Origin: an uncultured Collinsella sp.
GTDB lineage: Bacteria > Actinomycetota > Coriobacteriia > Coriobacteriales > Coriobacteriaceae
Direction of reading: 5' to 3'
Assembly (NCBI GenBank): GCA_958348565.1
Contig: CATVZP010000025.1
Location: 1-25,742 of the forward strand
DNA: 25,742 nt
Shown here: piece by piece, positions 22,798 to 25,742 of the stretch
How the letters are laid out: each line of letters starts with the position of its first letter
Position numbering within the stretch: position 1 is the first letter of the stretch
Notes under the pieces: generated by a model
Databases searched by the model: none
What the model was told of the DNA's origin: nothing
Seen by the model: only the letters and a program-made list of their open reading frames with translations
Program-made: the position numbers and the translations under genes

Positions 22798-24363
22798 ATG
22801 ACACCTGCGCGCTTTGAAATCGGGCAAAAGCATAAGCAGGAGAACGAGGCGGGTTCCAAGGCTAGTTGGAACACGCCTCGTTCCGATTCACGGCCAACGA
22901 TGAGCTATCCCTCGCGCATGGCCCTGGCTTTTGCCCTGACATCGCTCATGACGGTATTGGTGCTGGTGGGCGTAGTCTCCGTTGTATGGGGCACGGTTTT
23001 TACGGATTACACACGCTCCAATATTGTCGAAATCGCCAATTCCGCTGCCGAAAAGTTGGCAACGTCATATGAGGAAAACGGTTCTTGGACCGCGGGGGAG
23101 CTGCGTACGGTCGCGACATCGAGCTTGGTGTCCGACGATCTTGGTATGCAGGTCGTCAATAAAAAGGGCGTCATCGTCTACGACGACTCGTGGCCCTCGG
23201 CAAGCGCTACTGCCGATGTACGCGAAAATCAGGCGACGACCGACGATGCGAGCGGAAAGAGGACATCGCACAGCCCAGTCTCGTCTGCTCCCACCGATTC
23301 CAATAGTGTTGCCAACGTTGAGATCGTGACGTCCTCCGGCGAGCACGTGGGTCAGGTCAAATTGTGGGCGGTTGGCTCCGATGCCCTGCTCACCAGGGCA
23401 GACTCGGCATTCAGAGAGAAGACCTTTAACGCCATGGCCCTTGCCGCGGTTGTGGCCGTCTGCATCTCGGTCGTTATCGGAGCGCTTGTGTCGCGCATGC
23501 TTACCAAGCCGATTCATCGAATTACGAGCACGGCCAAGCAAATTCGCGACGGCGATCTGTCCGCTCGTACGGGCTTGCGCGGCGATGATGAGATCGATCA
23601 GCTGGGCGAGACCTTCGACGAGATGGCCACCTCACTCGAAAAGGATATGAAGCACGAGAAGCGCCTGACCTCTGATGTTGCCCACGAGCTGCGCACGCCG
23701 CTCATGGCCATGCTTGCAACGGTCGAGGCCATGCAAGACGGTGTGTATCCCACCGATGACGAACACCTGGAAACGGTCGCATCCGAGACGCGTCGTCTGG
23801 CCCGTCTGGTGCAGCAGATGCTCGACCTGTCGCGCATGGAAAACAGTACCGCGCCACTCAACCTGGAGCCGGTGGATATGGTGCCGTTTGTGCGCTCGAT
23901 TGTGAATGGCCAGGAGCGCTTGTTTGCCGACCGTGACCTGCGTTTGCGCTTTGCAGATGAAACTCAGGGGCATGACGATGTCGTCGAGGCCGATCCCGAT
24001 ATGATCACGCAATGCGTCATCAACCTCATGAGTAATGCCATGCGCTATACCCCCGAGGGCGGATGGGTCGTGGTGTCGGTGCTCAGTGACCGTAAACACG
24101 TCGATATTGCGGTCTCGGACACGGGCATTGGAATCGCCAAGGAAGACCTGTCGCGTATTTTCGGACGTTTTTGGCGTGCCGACGCCAGTCGCGCCCGCGA
24201 GGCGGGCGGCCTGGGCGTGGGCCTCGCCGTGACCAAGCAGATTGTCGAGCGTCATCATGGCTACATATCCGTGGAGTCGGAGCTTGGAAAGGGTACGACT
24301 TTTACGATTCATCTGCCTCGCGAGCACACGGCGGACGCGGCATCTACTACAATGGAGCACTAG
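22798..24363 (+). CDS. HAMP-domain sensor histidine kinase partner of the upstream regulator
   Basis: This is a 521-residue membrane kinase. A polar N-terminal 40 residues precede TM1 (about 41-66); an extracellular region at 67-210 follows, with a Ser/Thr/Asp-rich low-complexity patch near 133-170; then TM2 (211-233) and a HAMP linker (234-285, LTKPIHRITSTAKQIRDGDLSAR). The HisKA domain has phospho-acceptor His296 in SDVAHELRTPL, and the HATPase domain has an N-box (NLMSNAMRYTPEGG), G1 box DTGIGI, F box FGRFWRAD and G2 box GGLGVGLAV. All catalytic boxes are intact. The architecture is that of envelope-sensing kinases such as PhoR/ResE relatives; the signal is unknown. Confidence 0.95.
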   Translation: MTPARFEIGQKHKQENEAGSKASWNTPRSDSRPTMSYPSRMALAFALTSLMTVLVLVGVVSVVWGTVFTDYTRSNIVEIANSAAEKLATSYEENGSWTAGELRTVATSSLVSDDLGMQVVNKKGVIVYDDSWPSASATADVRENQATTDDASGKRTSHSPVSSAPTDSNSVANVEIVTSSGEHVGQVKLWAVGSDALLTRADSAFREKTFNAMALAAVVAVCISVVIGALVSRMLTKPIHRITSTAKQIRDGDLSARTGLRGDDEIDQLGETFDEMATSLEKDMKHEKRLTSDVAHELRTPLMAMLATVEAMQDGVYPTDDEHLETVASETRRLARLVQQMLDLSRMENSTAPLNLEPVDMVPFVRSIVNGQERLFADRDLRLRFADETQGHDDVVEADPDMITQCVINLMSNAMRYTPEGGWVVVSVLSDRKHVDIAVSDTGIGIAKEDLSRIFGRFWRADASRAREAGGLGVGLAVTKQIVERHHGYISVESELGKGTTFTIHLPREHTADAASTTMEH

Positions 24364-24421
24364 CTTTTCGCTATTCGGTGAAGGAGGGGTTTCGTCCCTG
24401 CCGCTCCGAGTTTGCGAAAAC

Positions 24422-24441
24422 GTGCGGGGAAGAACCCGCAT
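24422..24441 (+). promoter_or_regulatory. Hairpin in the purC upstream region
   Basis: TGCGGG/CCCGCA (24423-24428 with 24435-24440) has a GAAGAA loop and lies about 30 bp before the purC start. It is followed by TTACTG, not a T-run, so attenuation is only a possibility. Confidence 0.35.
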
Positions 24442-24472
24442 TACTGTCGTATTTAGGTAAGGAGTGACTCAC

Positions 24473-25360
24473 GTGACAACGATGGAGCGTCGTCCGGATT
24501 CCCGTGGCAAGGTTCGTGATATCTATGATGCCGGTGAAAACCTGCTGATGGTCGCCACCGACCGCATTTCTGCGTTCGACTTTATTCTCCCCGACGAGAT
24601 TCCGTTTAAGGGAGAGGTGCTCAACCGCATCTCGGCATTCTGGTTCGATAAGTTTGCCGACATCGTTCCCAATCACCTCGTCTCCATCGACCCGGCGGAT
24701 TTCCCCGAGGAGTTTGCCGAGTATCGTGACTACCTCGCAGGCCGCGCCATGCTGGTCAAGAAGGCCCAGACGATTCCTATCGAGTGCATCGTCCGCGGCT
24801 ATCTGACCGGTTCGGGCAAGAAGACCTATGACGAGAACGGCACCGTCTGCGGCATTCAGCTGCCCGAGGGTCTGACCGAGGCCTCCAAGCTTCCCGAGCC
24901 GCTGTTCACGCCGTCCACGAAGGCCGAGATCGGCGACCACGACGAGAACATTTCGTTCGAGCGTTGCTGCGAGATCGTGGGTGAGGATATCGCCACGCAG
25001 ATTCGCGACCTGTCCCTCAAGATTTACAAGGCCGCTGCCGAGTATGCCGCGACTCGAGGCATCATCATCGCCGACACCAAGTTCGAGTTCGGTGTCATCG
25101 ATGGCAAGGTTACGCTGATCGACGAGTGCCTAACGCCCGACTCCAGCCGTTTCTGGCCCGCCGCCAGCTACGAGGAGGGCAAGATTCAGCCTAGCTACGA
25201 CAAACAATTCGTCCGCAATTGGCTCAAAGCCAACTGGGATATGACGGGGGAGACCCCGCACCTGCCCGCCGAGGTCATCGATGGCACGTCCGAGCGCTAT
25301 CGCGAGGCCTTCCAGATCATCACGGGCTCCCAGTTCATAAGCATGAAGGAGAACGCATAA
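24473..25360 (+). CDS. purC: Phosphoribosylaminoimidazole-succinocarboxamide (SAICAR) synthase
   Basis: This is a 295-residue enzyme that joins CAIR and aspartate using ATP to give SAICAR in purine biosynthesis; PurB, encoded upstream in this window, acts on the product. Characteristic blocks are SRGKVRDIYDAGENLLMVATDRISAFDFILPDEIPFKG, PIECIVRGYLTGSGKKTY, ATRGIIIADTKFEFGV and LIDECLTPDSSRFWP. The length fits the longer, eukaryote-like SAICAR synthase form also found in many bacteria. The GTG at 24473 was chosen because AAGGAG (24459-24464) sits 8 bases before it; the GTG at 24464 overlaps that site. The stop codon is followed at once by the GTG of the next gene, so at least those two are co-transcribed. 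Confidence 0.96.
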   Translation: MTTMERRPDSRGKVRDIYDAGENLLMVATDRISAFDFILPDEIPFKGEVLNRISAFWFDKFADIVPNHLVSIDPADFPEEFAEYRDYLAGRAMLVKKAQTIPIECIVRGYLTGSGKKTYDENGTVCGIQLPEGLTEASKLPEPLFTPSTKAEIGDHDENISFERCCEIVGEDIATQIRDLSLKIYKAAAEYAATRGIIIADTKFEFGVIDGKVTLIDECLTPDSSRFWPAASYEEGKIQPSYDKQFVRNWLKANWDMTGETPHLPAEVIDGTSERYREAFQIITGSQFISMKENA

Positions 25361-25742
25361 GTGAGTACCCGTAGCGCCACGAACAAGCGCACGCAATCCC
25401 ACGAAGTTACCGGGGTTGCGCGCAAGTCCGCCGCATCTGCTAAACCCGCCCGCCAGGCAGCGAGCTCCGTTCGCGTCGTGCCGGCATCATCCAAGGCACG
25501 CCGCAAGGAGCTCGAGAAGGGCGAAAACCTGGAAGGTCTTTCCAAGGAGGAAAAGCGCGCCCGCAAGGCCAAACAGCGCGCCCGCGAGGATCGTATCTAC
25601 ACGGTGTCGAATATTCTCCTCAAGCAGGATGGGGACTACACCAAGCGTCGCCGTATTTGGTGGGCTGTGCTCGCTATCGGCATGGTGCTCGTCGTGGCAA
25701 TTTGGGCTTCGCTCTACTTCGCTCCCGGCGGCACGGTGTCCA
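25361..25742 (+). CDS. Basic single-span membrane protein, 5' part only (3' truncated by window edge)
   Basis: A GTG start directly abuts the purC stop, with AAGGAG at 25346-25351. The 127 visible residues stay open to the window end. Residues 1-97 are polar and strongly basic, with a Lys/Arg/Glu-rich helical stretch (SKEEKRARKAKQRARED, 61-77) followed by IYTVSNILLKQDGDYTKRRR. Residues 99-120 form a transmembrane span (IWWAVLAIGMVLVVAIWASLYF). The basic N-terminus should be cytoplasmic and the unseen remainder outside the membrane. I do not recognise the family. Coupling to purC by position does not imply a purine role. Confidence 0.8.
   Translation, partial: MSTRSATNKRTQSHEVTGVARKSAASAKPARQAASSVRVVPASSKARRKELEKGENLEGLSKEEKRARKAKQRAREDRIYTVSNILLKQDGDYTKRRRIWWAVLAIGMVLVVAIWASLYFAPGGTVS

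Overview
The window looks like a chromosomal stretch of a GC-rich Coriobacteriia gut actinobacterium, most likely Collinsella or a close relative. This is inferred from the codon and GC style, the strong AAGGAG-type ribosome sites, the tandem WYL regulators, the TSCPD mini-protein and the family-specific long membrane proteins. No 16S gene is present to prove it.

Layout. (1) 1-2573: the 3' end of a DinG-type helicase on +, converging by 4 bp on two overlapping WYL-domain regulator genes on -. (2) 2772-6208: a 1045-residue membrane protein with a split, degenerate M28-peptidase fold and a roughly 650-residue low-complexity insert, then a 72-residue single-span membrane protein and a strong terminator. 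(3) 6216-9647 on -: a sortase-anchored (LPATG) adhesin with an N-terminal thioester domain and serial Cna-B/SpaA modules, behind a structured leader. (4) 9815-15582: a four-gene minus-strand catabolic operon (UxaA/GarD-type dehydratase, lone PTS EIIC, amidohydrolase_2, DapA-family aldolase) ending in tandem terminators. It is divergent from an IclR-type regulator, and a perfect 14+2+14 palindrome sits just upstream of the first operon gene. (5) 15641-16083: tRNA-Gly(CCC) with promoter and terminator, followed by an unusual repeat element that carries pieces of the tRNA sequence in both orientations. (6) 16204-17626: purB and its terminator. (7) 17689-20321: a predicted lipoprotein of the family 3 solute-binding type, translationally coupled to a membrane diguanylate cyclase. 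(8) 20435-21909: a TSCPD mini-protein overlapping by one base with a Tat-type lipoprotein of unknown function. (9) 22063-24363: an OmpR-type response regulator and its HAMP histidine kinase. (10) 24473-25742: purC, then the 5' part of a basic single-span membrane protein that runs off the window.

How the genes work together. The four-gene operon reads as uptake, lactone or amide opening, dehydration and aldol cleavage of an unidentified sugar acid to pyruvate plus an aldehyde, under IclR control. The solute-binding protein and cyclase form a plausible two-gene sensory unit that turns an extracellular ligand into c-di-GMP. The two-component pair is a standard envelope-sensing system. purB and purC are housekeeping purine genes in separate transcription units.

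The least ordinary items are the tRNA-derived repeat element, the degenerate M28 protein, the lone EIIC inside a sugar-acid operon, and the binding-protein/cyclase couple. Functions are read by eye from motifs; no database search was possible.
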